Source: Trifolium pratense (taxonomy: Eukaryota; Streptophyta; Magnoliopsida; Fabales; Fabaceae). Taken from it: DNA of 64,000 nucleotides. Position numbers and translations under genes: made by a program. The notes beneath the pieces were generated by a model, which did not search any database, was not told the origin of the DNA, and saw only the letters and a program-made list of their open reading frames with translations. The DNA lies in NCBI RefSeq assembly GCF_020283565.1, contig NC_060064.1:24386337-24450336 (forward strand), read 5' to 3'. Shown here one piece after another: positions 11,877 through 25,030 of this stretch. Within the stretch, counting starts at the first letter, position 1. The number at the start of each line of letters is the position of its first letter.

Positions 11877-14800
11877 CTAATCATACCGCTCCCAATCTTG
11901 AGTAACATTTGCAGAAGATGGTGATGACGAGGTTGGAGCATTTAAGCTTCCCATTCCAGAGCCAAACGTCTCCCATTGGGTTGTTACTGAGGCTGCGTTA
12001 CCAATGGTACTAAAAGGTTTGGAGTTTCTTGCCTTTAAGGAATCTAACGCATCCACAGCATTCTGCACACGACGCACCTGTTCAAAAAGAAAATGTTAAT
12101 GATGCAATTATAGATGATGATTACCAAAATGGGAAGTCCACCATGCACATGAACTTATCCTTTTACACAAAAATTATAGAAAACGGGAAATATTGTTGAC
12201 TGAAAGTTTTTGATAAAGAAACTGATCCAGCTAGTGACGAACGCATTTCAATTTTCGACTCTCAACATAAATCAATTTCATAACTGCCAACCAGACACAA
12301 TTCATGGTGATATTGATGTGTAATGGGATCTAGTTTACAAAAAAAAAAAAAAATGATGGGAAGTGTAGAAAGCAGCATATTATGATATGGTAAGAATTCA
12401 CAAATTTAGCTTGAAAGCAGGAATGCAACAAGAATTTTATTTTATTCCTATGAAGCTCGGATACTCCAAAAATGGGGATGAATATGTATCAGATACCGAT
12501 ACTCCATGGATACTCCTTAAGGAAACAAAGATTTGATCCACAGGATTGCACCACAACAATATTGAGCCATATTGCATCAAAGAAAACTACTCTAAACCGG
12601 AATGTTAAAGAACAGCAATCAGCATATTGTGGTGCATACTATCACTAAACAAAAATCATAGCAAATAATCCAAGTGCTGCTTCAAAATTCATGCGACAAA
12701 AGTGAGGGACAGAGAAATCATTTTCCATGACCTACCATAAACATTAGTTAATTGACAAATAATTAAAATTTTAAGTCAGTAACTCTTAACACCATAAACA
12801 TTACCTCGGCTTTTCTCTGCAACTTTGCTTCACCTTCAGCCTTAATACCATCCAGCTTCAGCAATTGCCTCATAAGCAATTCTGTGGAAACAACAAACTC
12901 TTTGTCAGAAACCTGGGTCCCTCCATTCACAGCCACCTCCAAGGCCGACACCTGCAAAATCAAAATCAGTAATATCTGTCATTCTCTAATTTCGGTTATT
13001 ATGTTTCTATTATGACAATAATATGCGGAACATGGGCTCACCCTCTCACAAAGTTTGTCCACCTCTGATCTGACTAAAGCAACAGCTTCAAAAGCTTTTA
13101 ACATTTCATTGTGTTTTCTACCTTCCTCGAGATTACTCTCTTTGCTAGCAGCATCCTCCAAAAGCAAAAGCTTTGACTTGTCCTTCACACCTTCCACGTG
13201 CAAGTTCTCTTTATTGTCCATTTCTTTTTCTCTAAAGAAAAGTCTTTGCTTCTCAGGCTTTAACCCAGTTTTGTGTGCAAGCAGTTTCTTAACATCCCCT
13301 GTTAGTAAAGACTAAATTAAGACAAAGACGCACACCAATGGAAACAAAAAATCTTCTTAGGTATATGCTACTAGTAATCTTAACATAAAAAACAAGCTTC
13401 ATTTTCCCAAACATATTCCATATCAACATGCAAATGATGCATACAAAACTATAAGCTGTTACACTCATAGTAGGAAAATAAATCATATAATTTGCTTAAG
13501 GTCACAAGCTTTCAAGTTAATCAACATAGCTCTTTTATTTTCTCACATAACTAGTTTAGTCACTAAACTAATAATAGATAAAGATAAAAGTGAATTCTCA
13601 ATGCAAATTAAATGGAAGGGCAACTCTTTGTAACACAGTACCTACAGTATACCTTAGTTAGAAATTCAAATTTCTGCAGAGATATTATTATATTATCTCT
13701 TTAACACTAAATATTTGTTCGGTAAGAAAGAAAGATTGATGAATGGCATCACATTACACGCCGTCACTAATATGTATAGCTTGCATTAAATTAAAGGACT
13801 TAGCTTGTCCAGGCAAAAAGTTTAAAACTTCAACCCCTAGTATTGTCATTACAAGTTCCACTTCCACTTTAGAAAATGAATTTACACCTGAAAGAAAGGA
13901 AATCAATATAGCTAACCATTTAGGACTCAGCCATATCAACGTACAGCGAGGTCCACCATTTTGAACAAAATATAGTATTATTGTGTTTAAATGCAAACTC
14001 GCTTATCAAACAATAACACCACCCCTCAAAACCAACTCAACAACCAAGATACAAAACCTCTTATCCATTGAACCTCGCTACCAACATCAACTCACATAAG
14101 ATGAACCAACTCAACTAACACCGTGTATTCACCAAAAAAAGAATCAACCCAAATTTCAAAAAACATCAGACTAAATAACAGTCAAATTAATTCTAGAAAT
14201 ATCGAAGTCCTGTTTGGATACACAGTTTAATTAAGCCTTTATCATATAAGTGCTTATGTATAAGTTATTTCTATAACAAAAGTTAATATAAAGTCAAACT
14301 GTTCTCATATACTAAGCTATAAACCGTTCTGACTAATATACGAAAATCAATAAGCTCATATTAACATGTCATAAGTTGTTTACATAAAGTCTCAAAACAG
14401 TCTCACAAGTGCTCACGTCAGTCGATAAACTCAAATAAACCATATTGAAGCCCCCTCATCATTAACCTAATCCAAGTGGCTAGCTAGATTGTTTCACTTC
14501 ACAAAGTAATTTTGTTTCCATCAAACAATTCTTCATTTCACGAATTTTAATGAACTAATTTATCGAAAATTACAATTACACACAAATATGAATATGATTG
14601 AGCTTCTCCAGTAGCTCAATTTCAAAATTACTTTCAAATTAACAATCACCGATTACACACAAATATGAATATGATTGAGCTTTTTTTCCATTAGCTCAAT
14701 TTTAAAATTACATTAACAATCACCAAATTCAATATGAACAATAAGAAAACTAAAACAAACACTGAATGTTTCAAAAATTCAACCACAAAATCAACATAGA

Positions 14801-15028
14801 GAATAGTAGTCAAAAGAGATAAAAACTCTCACAGAAAGTAGATTGAGTTGGGAGATAAACTTCGTGGTCAGAAGAACCGTAAGCGACACTGATGCTGATC
14901 ATTGGTCCGTCGTTATGATCATCGTCGCCAGCTTCGCGTCTCTGTACGAACATGCCGCCGGGACGCATCTCCCACTCGATATCCTCCTTCGGCGGCGAGT
15001 CACCGGAAGAACGCGCCGCGCTATTCAT
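11877..15028 (-). CDS. BAG1-4-like: BAG-family molecular chaperone regulator (four exons)
   Basis: BAG proteins bind Hsp70 ATPase domains and promote nucleotide release; the plant BAG1-4 group pairs a ubiquitin-like domain with a BAG domain. Exons on the minus strand: 15028-14833, 13298-13042, 12951-12805, 12077-11877; GT-AG introns of 1534, 90 and 727 bp; 266 residues. Residues about 15-30 contain EWEMRPGGMFVQRRE, the usual opening of this group. The ubiquitin-like domain spans about 40-115 and includes HKTGLKPEKQRLFFREKE and GVKDKSKLLLLED. The BAG domain covers about 125-215 (VALVRSEVDKLCERV, ELLMRQLLKLDGIKAEGE, RRVQNAVDALDSLK). The tail is Ser/Thr-rich and ends QDWERYD. The exon 1-2 junction codon reads Trp (T|GG) where relatives usually have Gly. 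The ATG at 15028 was chosen because it opens directly onto the conserved N terminus. Hsp70 binding is inferred from family. Confidence 0.92.
14205..14460. repeat. Degenerate 'tgtttggat' MITE-like stretch in BAG intron 1
   Basis: Begins gtcctgtttggatacac and contains repeated 'ataagtg/ataagct' words like those in the Harbinger-type element at 53469-53869. No intact right end was found. A nearby direct repeat (attacacacaaatatgaata at about 14575 and 14653) shows local duplication. Confidence 0.35.
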
Positions 15029-15443
15029 GGGAAATTGTGGTGAGTGCAAAAACGCAACAAGTCGGTGCGTTTTGATAAACAGGGAAAGAGAAGAGAAGAG
15101 GAAAATCACACAAGGGTCGCTCCTCTCGTCATCTCTCAAGTTCTTTCACACTTAGCTTTTTCATCCCTCTCATTTTCCCCACTTTATTTATTATATTTTA
15201 AATTTTCATTAATGCTTATTTTTATTTTTATTTTAAATTAAATTAAAAAAGAATTAAAAAAATATTCTATAGATTATTTAAAAGGTTTTATATTTAAAAA
15301 TTATTGAAAAAATAGCAATTATACTGTGTTTTATTGTAAAAATATAAAATCTATTACCTATAAATCTAGAGATTAATTTTTATGATTACATTTTTTATAG
15401 TATCAGCACATTATATCCAATCATGTACAAGTATTAAGATAAT
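15029..15443. other. BAG promoter region
   Basis: Upstream of the minus-strand BAG gene. A CT-rich 5' leader lies at about 15100-15180 (+ strand view), then AT-rich DNA. No further gene seen. Confidence 0.4.
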
Positions 15444-15808
15444 CAAGGACGGATTTGGGTGTGTCAAGCAGTGGCCAAGACCCCCCTCATCCTTTCTTAC
15501 ATACATATATATGTTATATGTATTCAATTGAATCTCAATTCTAATACTACAAATACTTGGTATTAGTATATTATAAATTAAAAAATTTGGCTAAGAGGAA
15601 AAAAAATTAACTTTGTATACTTCAAATATTTTCTGACATAGATTAATCGCCGTTAAATGGCGGTGGAAAATTTGTACTTATACTATGGTAACAAAAAAAA
15701 ATCACATTGATGGTGTAAATAAAAATAATCTATATAAATAAATTCGTTAATTTTATTATTTTCCTATTTTTCGGCTCCCGATATGATAAGCTTCTGGATC
15801 CGTCTCAG
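15444..15808. mobile_element. Probable non-autonomous hAT relative
   Basis: The left end caaggacggatttgg and right end ctggatccgtctcag are inverted and match the CAGxGACGGA ends at 24269 and 60646. Flanks 'agataat' and 'gataag' may be a decayed duplication. No ORF. Confidence 0.5.
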
Positions 15809-15902
15809 ATAAGAGTTAAATATGTCAAAAAAGAAAGAAATGACGGTTAAAGTTAAACTTTTTTAATAATCTAGTATTTGTATAAAATAAATAATGAGAT
15901 CT

Positions 15903-16090
15903 GAATTTAATTTATATGCACCGTCAGTGTAAAGTTATTTTACACATGCATCCAATAATATACTGACACATCATGTATGGTATTTAAAAACACATGATGT
16001 GTCACATTCATTAAATGATGTGACAACGAATCATTGGATGTATGTGTAAAAAATCTTTACATCGACATTGCACAACAATTAAACTCATAA
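15903..16090. mobile_element. Palindromic MITE-like element
   Basis: Left part 'caccgtcagtgtaaag…ttttacac' pairs with right 'gtgtaaaaaat…catcgacattgcac', and the middle holds 'cacatcatgt…acatgatgtg'. It is a foldback structure without an ORF; superfamily unassigned. Confidence 0.5.
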
Positions 16091-17496
16091 TGATATAATA
16101 GTTTTTTTTATAATAATGATCCAACGGTTATAATTAATTGACGGTGTAAAAAATATATTGTATGCGCATACATTATTTTTTACGGATTTTATGTGCATAC
16201 ATATTAAATGCATAAAGCAATTTATGTACATGAACATGATTATAAGTATTTTATATTATGCATAAGAATTTTATGTTACAATTCATGTAGAGCTTTAAGC
16301 TATATATATCACTATCATCTACTCCTATTGCTATAACTTTATAAGTAATTTATAAAAACAGGATCGATCATATAGTATAAGTCATCGTTCAAAATTATTA
16401 CTTTTCAAACATAACTCTAACTCCTCATAAAATACAAATTTAGAAACATCTACGTAAAATGAATTTATATAATCATATTAATACAATAACATGTTACCAA
16501 GTAGGGAAATGGAAGGGATTCGAAAGCACTTAACCTACTTTTATCATCTTGGACTATTTCTTATATCTTTAGTCTTATATTATCTAACTCTGTCTCAAAA
16601 CCATTTTCAAACATACAAAGCGAAAGCAAAACTATCCTAATTCCTAAACGAAACTAGTCGTTTTGGCGCAATCCTTGTGAAGACGATCTTACTTACTTAC
16701 TTTATTACTTTAATGATTTTGTACACTTACAAAATAGTCATCAAGTTTTTGGCGACGTTGTCGGAGATTGTGTTCACAAGGCAATTAGAGTAAGTTAGGA
16801 ATTTTATTTTTCATAAAAACATCACTATCTCATCATTTTCACATCTTCATGTGTACGGACTGCTGGTCCAAAATTCTTTCACTTTGCAAAGTGAATTTAA
16901 TTACATAACAATTGTATCTTTTCATTTAGCCAATCATTTTGTCGTCTACAATCCTCATTAGACTTTGATTCATGATCTTCATTATCACTTATCAGATATA
17001 GCGTTATATTATATATACAAATATTGTCAACGTTGACTTCTTTCTGGTTCCATCGATTCCATTCATAACATAATTTGTCGAGATCTATTTATTTCATAAA
17101 TTTCAGGTACCTGATAAGTTCTCCTGGAACTTAAATTATCATTTATGTCAAATGCTATTTTGAAATTTTCATATCCTCACTTGGGTTATTTTTTCACTCC
17201 TTTTCTTATTTGAGGATTTTTATCATTGGAACCGACTGGCCTACCATGCTTCATGGTGGTTAAGACTCATTTGCAATAGTTGATTGGACCATTAGCATGA
17301 GGATCAAGATGAGATAGTAATAATAAACTATTATTTCAAGTGATTCATTTGAACTTATGATTCACATTTTCAGCTGCTTCTTCTATTTCCCCTTAATATT
17401 GGGAAAATTAATTCATCACTTGATAATCAGCTTATCGAGCCGTAGATAAGTCTCCAAATTATTTTTTTGGCTCAAAATACTTTATAATAAACGGAG
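16091..17496. other. Intergenic, no gene seen
   Basis: AT-rich DNA with no open frame above background. Words at 16640-16790 ('ttttggcgcaatcc', 'tttttggcgacgttgtcgg') resemble the internal start of gypsy-type retrotransposons, but no LTRs were found. Confidence 0.4.
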
Positions 17497-17504
17497 ATTA
17501 ATAT

Positions 17505-18483
17505 TAGAGCTGAGTATACGGACTAAGGTCCGCGGGCCGACCCGTTTAACCCGCAGCCCGCACGGACTTAAGACTAAATTTTTTTTGCCCGTGTGGGTTG
17601 GACCGTTAAAACAGCGGGTTATGCGGGTTAAATCCGCGGGTTCGCGGGTTAGCCCGTGGCCCGCCTTCTTTTTTTTATATAATTAATTACAAAATTTATC
17701 AGATATAAATAACTTGGTCCATGTCCAAATTCAACTTTTTTAACCACAAAAAAAAAAAAACTTAGTCTAAACCCTAATTATAAAAAGCAACAACACACTC
17801 CAATTTTAATCAAGTAAACAACAACACAAAACATCAGGATTTAAGCATGTTCTTCTACTTATAATCTTTTGTTCTTTTTCACTATTTTTTACTTTGTGTT
17901 AGCTGTATATACATTTGCTAGTATTTAAAAGATACATGTCCAAATGAGTAGTTATTTTTCTTGGGGGTATTTTTCGATATTATGTTTTGAATAATTGGTT
18001 ACCTTGATGTGATTTAGTTAAGTTGAATCTATTAATCTTTTTATGCTTTTTTGGGTACATTAGAAAGTTTTTCTCACTAATGGACGGTGCAAAAATGACG
18101 ATAAAAATCAGTTGAATTTGATTTTAGTTGCATTACTTACAAAGAGAAGATAGATAAACTCAATAATATCACAAACTTTATTTATTTTTATTTGTTAGTT
18201 ACAATTTATATGTTATAACATAAAATTATTAATAATATATTTTTTTAAGCTTTAATTATATCAATATTTTACTAATTTAGTTTATTTTTTGAAAAAAGTT
18301 AATTTTTTTTTTTGGGTAATAGTCTGCGGGTTAACCATTTAACCCGCAGGCTTATGCGGACCAGACTCGAGCTTAATATTATAACTAGTTTATATTTGCC
18401 GACGGGCTTGTTCGCCCCGTTTAATATGCGGGTTTATGTGGGGCGGGTTAAACGGGGCGGGCTAGCCCGCATACCCAGCTCTA
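17505..18483. mobile_element. Non-autonomous hAT element, GC-rich ends
   Basis: The inverted ends are TAGAGCTGAGTATACGG and the complement of GGGTATGCGGGC…, flanked by the 8-bp duplication attaatat (17497-17504 and 18484-18491). Each end is about 150 bp, GC-rich and full of 'aacccgc/gcgggtt' words; the centre is AT-rich. No transposase frame. Confidence 0.8.
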
Positions 18484-18491
18484 ATTAATAT

Positions 18492-19557
18492 CATATATAT
18501 TTTCCCAATATTTTTTTTATATTTAAGATTTCATCTTGATGCATTATATTGGAGCAATCGGAACATTTCAACACATCCAAAAATGCTTATATGAAAAATA
18601 TTACGGTTTTTACGGTTTGCGGTTCACTAAGAAAGTCATCCGAATACATCCAAACCAAATACGGTTTTTGGTTTGGCTTCGTTTGGTTTGTGGTTTTACT
18701 TTTAGATTGGTTCGGATACGATCACCCCTAATAAATTTTATAAAATTCGTATTCGTTGTTATTCACAAGTGGTGCATCACGACAAAGTCTTTCACCATAG
18801 ACTTGACCCTTTTAAGAGAGTATTATATATAAAACAAATTAAAAATTTAACTCATGTGAAATTAATTTCTCTAGCTCATTAAAAATGCCCCCAAAATCAT
18901 GTTCATTAACTGGGGGAAAAAAATCTAAAGCTTGTGTGCTTGTTTTCTCTAACACAAGAGACAGATCTTGTCTATTAAGAGTGCATAATGCTCAATGTAG
19001 CATGTACCTTTGGGTAACGTTTCTGTTACTCAAGATACTGCCACAACAACTGTTCATGAACCTCTTCACTCACCATAAATAGTTGTAATTGATCCATTTC
19101 TGCCCAACAAGAATTTTCCCCCTCCTCAGAACTTGTTAGAACCATGTTTCACCAACGTAAGAGTAAGTGACAACAAAACCTTTTTTTTTTCTTATTTCTT
19201 TTCATCCTTCTAATGTGGGTCCCAAATCCAAAGGTTAAATTGAAAATATTCACCTACTATGTACTTCACTTCAATAGTTCAATTACCTTCTGATTTTATC
19301 ATATGTCTAATCACTAGCTAATGTATTTCATTGAGTGTAATCATTCTTTCACGGATTAACACTCAAACATTAATTTTGCCAAAGTGATTGAACTGAATGA
19401 AGGTGAGGTGAGTGAACTAGCTGCGGTGGTGTGAAAATGATATTCCAGAAACTTTGTACAAAGCATATTTGTAGTAGTTTTTGGAATAGGATTGTGTACA
19501 TGTAGTTTAGGATATTTAGGCCGTCCAATGCATGTAGGACATTTAGATTGTCCTAAT
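18492..19557. other. Intergenic with a truncated hAT-like piece
   Basis: Positions about 18600-18731 hold 'acggtttttggtttgg…ggttcggatacgatcaccccta', which matches the end of the element at 19558-20168 and seems to be a truncated relative. The remainder shows no gene. Confidence 0.4.
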
Positions 19558-20168
19558 TAGGGTGCTCAAATCCAAACCAATTCAAATAAAAACCGAAAAT
19601 CGATTCAAAAAAATTGAAAATCGCAAAAAACCGAAGTTTTTTGGATGTTCTTTTATGAAAACCGCTAGATCGAATTTCGAATTGATTTTTTAAAACCGAA
19701 CCAAACCGCATACATATATTTTAATATTTATTTATTTTTTATTAGTATATATATATATTGCATTAACCTTTTATTTTTCATTTTAAATTTTGTTAATACT
19801 ATATCTTAGGTTAATTTAATCTATTTTTTTTTACTTTTTATATGTTTCGAATATAATTGGTAATTGTCATTCCAAAATATTAATTTTCAATATATTATAT
19901 GTTATATTTTACATCAAACTTAATATTTATTTTGTCAAAAATATAAAACTATTATTTTGTAGTGTTTTTTATAATATTTATATTTATTAAAAAAAATTAC
20001 AATTTATAATTTGGATATGCAAAAACCGATCCAAATTAAACCGCATAATATTATATCGGATTTTTTTTATTTGTCATCCAAAACCGAACCAAACCGCAAA
20101 TGAATTTATTTTTGGATCGGATGAGTTTTGGCTCAAAACTGATCCAAACCGAACCGCGAGCACCCCTA
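19558..20168. mobile_element. Non-autonomous hAT-like element ('aaaccgaaccaaacc' family)
   Basis: Ends are TAGGGTGCTC and GAGCACCCCTA. Flanks gtcctaat and gtcctgac agree at 6 of 8 bases, consistent with a decayed 8-bp duplication. Both arms are rich in 'aaaccgaaccaaaccgc' and complement words around an AT-rich core. Confidence 0.65.
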
Positions 20169-23100
20169 GTCCTGACCAATATCGGATGGTCCAGATTTTA
20201 AGATACGATACGATTCTAATTATTTTTAAATATAAAATATTTGGACGTTTGATCTTAATCAAACAATTCAGTTATGATCGATTGTAGTGCAGTTATCTCT
20301 CTCTAATTGCACTTAATTTGGATATGTATTTTTTAGTTGTGTACTTTGATTTTAAACCTTGAATATTGAACATGTGAATTTGAATTTGGTGTAGTCGTCA
20401 TCTAGTGATTCTACATGGTCAATAAATTTAAGATCATCTGATTAAGATTGAATGACTAAAATTTTAACGTCTAAACTTTATATTATACAAATACTTTAAA
20501 TTGATATATAAGATTTAGATCGTCTGATCAAGATCGAGTTGTACAAAGACACCGACTACAGCCGACTGTGTTCAACAATGATTGCCCTGAATCCATATTC
20601 TAAATTTTTTTTGTTCTTGCTAACATACGCCTGTTAAATAATTCAAAAATGAATTGTGTTGTAGTAGTATTCAATTATTAATTCATTCCACCGAATTTAT
20701 GTCAATATAATCATCTCCACCAATTACATCATATAAGAAAAAGAAAAGACTGAGATTGATGTTTATTTGATGAGCTATACAATAGTATAAGCTAGAAAAT
20801 TTGAGTGGACAAGTAAGAGCTGAAGAATATGATATGAACAAGTAAGAATAATTAGAATAATTCTTTCAATCCAACAACTCTCTCACATCAAGAAAAGCCA
20901 GAGAGCCACATGTGATTGTGTTTTTCCTTTGTCTCTCTTTCTCTGATTCTCACAAAATTTTCTCATTTCCTCAAAGTTACTTTTTTCTACGTACCACTTG
21001 TTTCAGAGCTTTTATTACTTGCTTCTTTTTTTCCATGAAATTTATAAATCATCATTTTTCTTAATGTAGCAGAAGAAATAATGATCTTGCAGTATTGTAA
21101 TGTCACATACTAAGGATGGAACTATTGTTAAATTTGGTCGTGTGATCTTAACAATACATAGGGGTATAATCAATTTGAAAAAGAACAATTTTAGCACTTT
21201 GTACAAATCTAATATACATGGGGTCTCTTAAATTAAACGATTATAAAAAAAGAGCTTTTTGGACAACATATCTTCAATAGCTCCGACAAAAGATACTGAA
21301 AAGAAAAAAAAGAAAGAAAAAAAAACTACTTTGTGTTTTTGGGGATGTGAGGATTTATAAAAGAAATTAATTTGTTTAATTTAATTTAGATTTTGGTAAA
21401 ATTGATTTTGAATTAATTTGTCGGTATAAATTGGATATCATTTGCATGCAACAACATAAATTAATTTTTTGGTCAAAAAAATTATAATTGGAAATGTCGA
21501 TGCACATATTTTAACGATCAACATGTTAAAATTTTGATCATCATTTAGCCATATGACCATTTGATCTTTCTTCAACAATGAAACAACTCAATACTAATTT
21601 ACATGTACGACTAAATAAGACTAAATAAGTAAGCGATAATCTTGTAAATAATTAATGATTCTCAAATTTTGATTTTTATACATTTCTTTTTGTCTCTTTA
21701 TATTTTGTTTCTTCTCGTTATTCTTTCTCCAATTCTATCACAACTTTATCTAAAGTCACGGTATCTTTGGCACAAAAATAAATAGAGAATCTAAATCGCA
21801 TTTTTTATAATTAAATTTATGATTAGGTTAACTAAATTTTTTAATTTTCACAAGTAAAATAGTATGTGTATAACATCTTTCTATGAATACAAAATTTTAA
21901 TGGTCTAGTGGTGATCAATCTTTGGTTTAAGATTTTTCTTAAAAAGAAGAGCTTAATGTTTGATTAGACCTTAAGTTGATCTTTTGTTTTCTCATTTTGA
22001 AAGCAAAAACCAAATGAATTGAGAAAGAAAAATAGTTATTCTCTTTTATTCTCTTTTAACAAACAAACAGTTAGTAATCTTAGGATGAAAAGCAAAAACC
22101 GTACCATATAAAGGCAAACAAATATTAGTCTATTTGTTTGTTGGGATAAGTCACTCACACCTCACACATGCAATTGTAAAATATTTGCTTCGATTTCAGG
22201 GGAAGGTCCCCCCAGACAATTATTTACTTTCTCTCTTTGATCTCTTCTGACCATTTGTAAGCAAAAGACAAATGGAGGGCCTAATCTCTTTCACTATGTT
22301 ACTTGCCAACTAGGGTGTGTTTGGATCGATTTACATTAACGTGAACCTAAGTTTGGTCTATAAATATGTTTATCTACAAGAATAAACAGGACCCATCAGT
22401 CATGCATTAAGGGAAGATTTGGCCGTTCGATTAAGATAAAACAGTCTAAATATAAAGAAAATTTAATCAAATTGTATATCTATTTTATATTTGAACCGTT
22501 TGATTAAGATCAAACAGTCAGATCTTCCCTAATTGCATGACTGCATGCAGTTTTGACTGCATGCAATTCAAACTAAACTAAGACATTGAACTTAAATGGT
22601 TAAAGATATCTCCCTAAAACAAATTATAACCCGAATTTAATTTTTTGTGGGAACAGTTTTTGACCAAACTTTATTTACCTCGCGAGTTCGACCGCGAAAT
22701 AAATAAAATCTAACAAAAAATTATTCCCACAAAAAATTGAACTTAAATTCTTCCGAATAATTTTTTCTTAAGAAACGCTCATTGACAATTTAAACTCACT
22801 TATTTAATTTAAATTACTAGTATTAAATAAACTTAGAATTAATTGCTCACATAAAATCCAAATCATGTTTTTGCCCCCCTCTTGTGGTGGGGCATAGTGT
22901 CACAACAATAAATGTAATCTGCTCAACTTATGAATAATTTAAATCTATATTGTTATTTTATATTTTTGCAAGTATATATTGTTATTTTTGGCACTAGAAA
23001 GGTTATAATAATTTAAATAAACAACGAAATTCAGGAGAATCCCTGTGTAAACATTTTATTAAATAGTAAATTCAATTAATTTGAGTTGAGTTTAATAAGT

Positions 23101-24268
23101 GAACTTCAAAACAAAGCTTAATAGTTTAATGCTTGTAAAATAAAGTGAAAAGTGAATAATCTAATTAAAAGTTAATAATTCACCTATAAATAGAGTTAAT
23201 AAATCTAAGTGAAAGTTGATAAATCAATTGAGATATAAGTAAAGTATGAAGAAAAAAAATATTGCAGTTAAGATTTGAACTTTGATTCTCTTAAATGATT
23301 CTTCATTAATTAAAATTCATTTACCACTTCAATTAGATAAACAAGTTACTAATTGCATCGATACACCAAAAAAACTCTCACATTGTTTGAGTTGAGATTA
23401 AGAATAGTTTATAAACAACATTCACACTCTTCAATTCAATAAGGTGTTTTTTACATCCATAAATTCTAATTTAACACGATCATCACAACGACTTTTGAAC
23501 AACTACACGAGTGAATTGGATATCAGATCTTAACCCAAAACCTTAAGAACTTTAAGTTTATAAATCATCTCACTTATCAAATGTTCGACATAAATTTTCG
23601 AATGTGCAACTCAACTCACGGTTAAAATATTAACACTGTCTACTAATTGGAACACAAATTAAACAGGATAAAATAGAATCAACACATTCAAAAGAGCACA
23701 AAGAGAAAAGAAAAAGAAAGAAAATGAACCTCTAATCCAACACGGGTCCCTGCCTAAAACATCCATATCCTACGCCAAAGATTGACTGATTTCACATTAC
23801 GACAATATTTCTTCTCTCTTTTCATTCAAAATAATTACTTACACCAATGTCATTCACATTAATCATTAATCTCTCTATCCAATAAGAAAATTGTAATATG
23901 AATCACTTTTAGAAGTAGTCCTTCGTAGATTAATTCTTAAAATTATTTAAAATTTTAACGATGACCGTCTTTATTTTTACGACTAAAATAATGATTTAAT
24001 TGATACTAATTTTACTAAAATAACGAAAAATAAAAATGTAGCTCATATTGAACTAACTTCAATTATATATGTCATTGTTTTAGCGGTAAAAACTATGAGA
24101 GTTGTGTTTTTTTATCTTAAAAAATATTGTCGGCAGTAGTTAGAATTTCTGATAATTTTAAGTACTAGTCCACGGTAAACCACTTATGAAAATGGTGCAC
24201 GGTAACACTAGCCAACACTATAAATACACACACAAACATGTTACCCCTCAAAAACAACTACATTCCCC
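20169..24268. other. 4-kb intergenic stretch, one foldback MITE
   Basis: No gene found. Positions 22397-22543 form an inverted repeat (left 'cagtcatgcattaaggg', right 'ccctaattgcatgactg') with 'gattaagat' arms; related 'ctgatcaagatcg' words appear at about 20250-20560. Elsewhere low-complexity AT-rich DNA. Confidence 0.5.
24217..24229 (+). promoter_or_regulatory. Candidate TATA box of the bHLH gene
   Basis: CACTATAAATACAC is a strong plant TATA match. It lies about 40 bp before the hAT insertion and 800 bp before the start codon. Without the element and its extra TSD copy the distance would be about 110 bp, the normal spacing. Confidence 0.55.
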
Positions 24269-24962
24269 CAGTGACGGAGCCAGAAACTTTGAGAAGTGGG
24301 GGCAATACTTAACAAAATAAAAATACAATATTAAAAATATAACCTATTATTTTTAATATGTATACACTAATATGTATCGTAAATATCTTTTTTAGTTTTA
24401 TTATTCCAAACATTACCAAAATTAAATAAGTGTTTCAAAAATATATTAACAATAATTTTTTTTAATTAATCCTTTGATTCTCGGGAGAAGGAGTCATTCG
24501 GTTGCGATGTAACTAAAGTCTGACTAATAATTGTTCCACCAATTTTTATTTTATTGTTATTATTTGAAGGCAAATGCTAATAAGTGCCATAGAGATATTT
24601 ATTAAGAAACTAAATATAAAAAAAATCCTTTAAAAAAGTGTGTATTCTAACACCTTAAAAGTAAAAAAAAAATCTTTTCAAGAGAAAATCCTCTTCTATT
24701 TTCTTTTTTAGATTCTTAATAATGGATACTTGTTAGCAATACCCTTATTTAAAATGTAAAAAAGAAAATTGTGCAAAAATATCAACTTTTAGATATTAAA
24801 TTTTACACAAGTACGTTGTTGTGGTAATAATTAATTTTTTTTGACAAATCTAAGCATTGCAAGTCCCAGGCACATGCACATATTACATAGTAGTAGTAGT
24901 AGCAAATTCAAACTGAAGTGGGGGCTCCAGCCCACACAGCCATATACATGGCTCCGTCCCTG
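24269..24962. mobile_element. Non-autonomous hAT element in the bHLH 5' leader
   Basis: Begins CAGTGACGGAGCCAGAAA and ends ACATGGCTCCGTCCCTG, imperfect inverted ends. A perfect 8-bp duplication, cattcccc, flanks it (24261-24268 and 24963-24970). 694 bp, no ORF. It ends 68 bp before the bHLH start codon. Confidence 0.85.
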
Positions 24963-25030
24963 CATTCCCCTACTAAAAATATTCAAACTATATTATAAAA
25001 ACTTTGCATAATTATTTTCTTAGCTACCAC

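Noticed and set aside
14810..15155. Plus-strand open frames over BAG exon 1
   Set aside because: They lie opposite the spliced BAG exon, which is supported by conserved domains and splice sites.
16640..16800. Gypsy-type retrotransposon start ('tttttggcgacgttgtcgg')
   Set aside because: Only a short similarity to the internal leader of such elements; no LTRs, gag or pol frames nearby.
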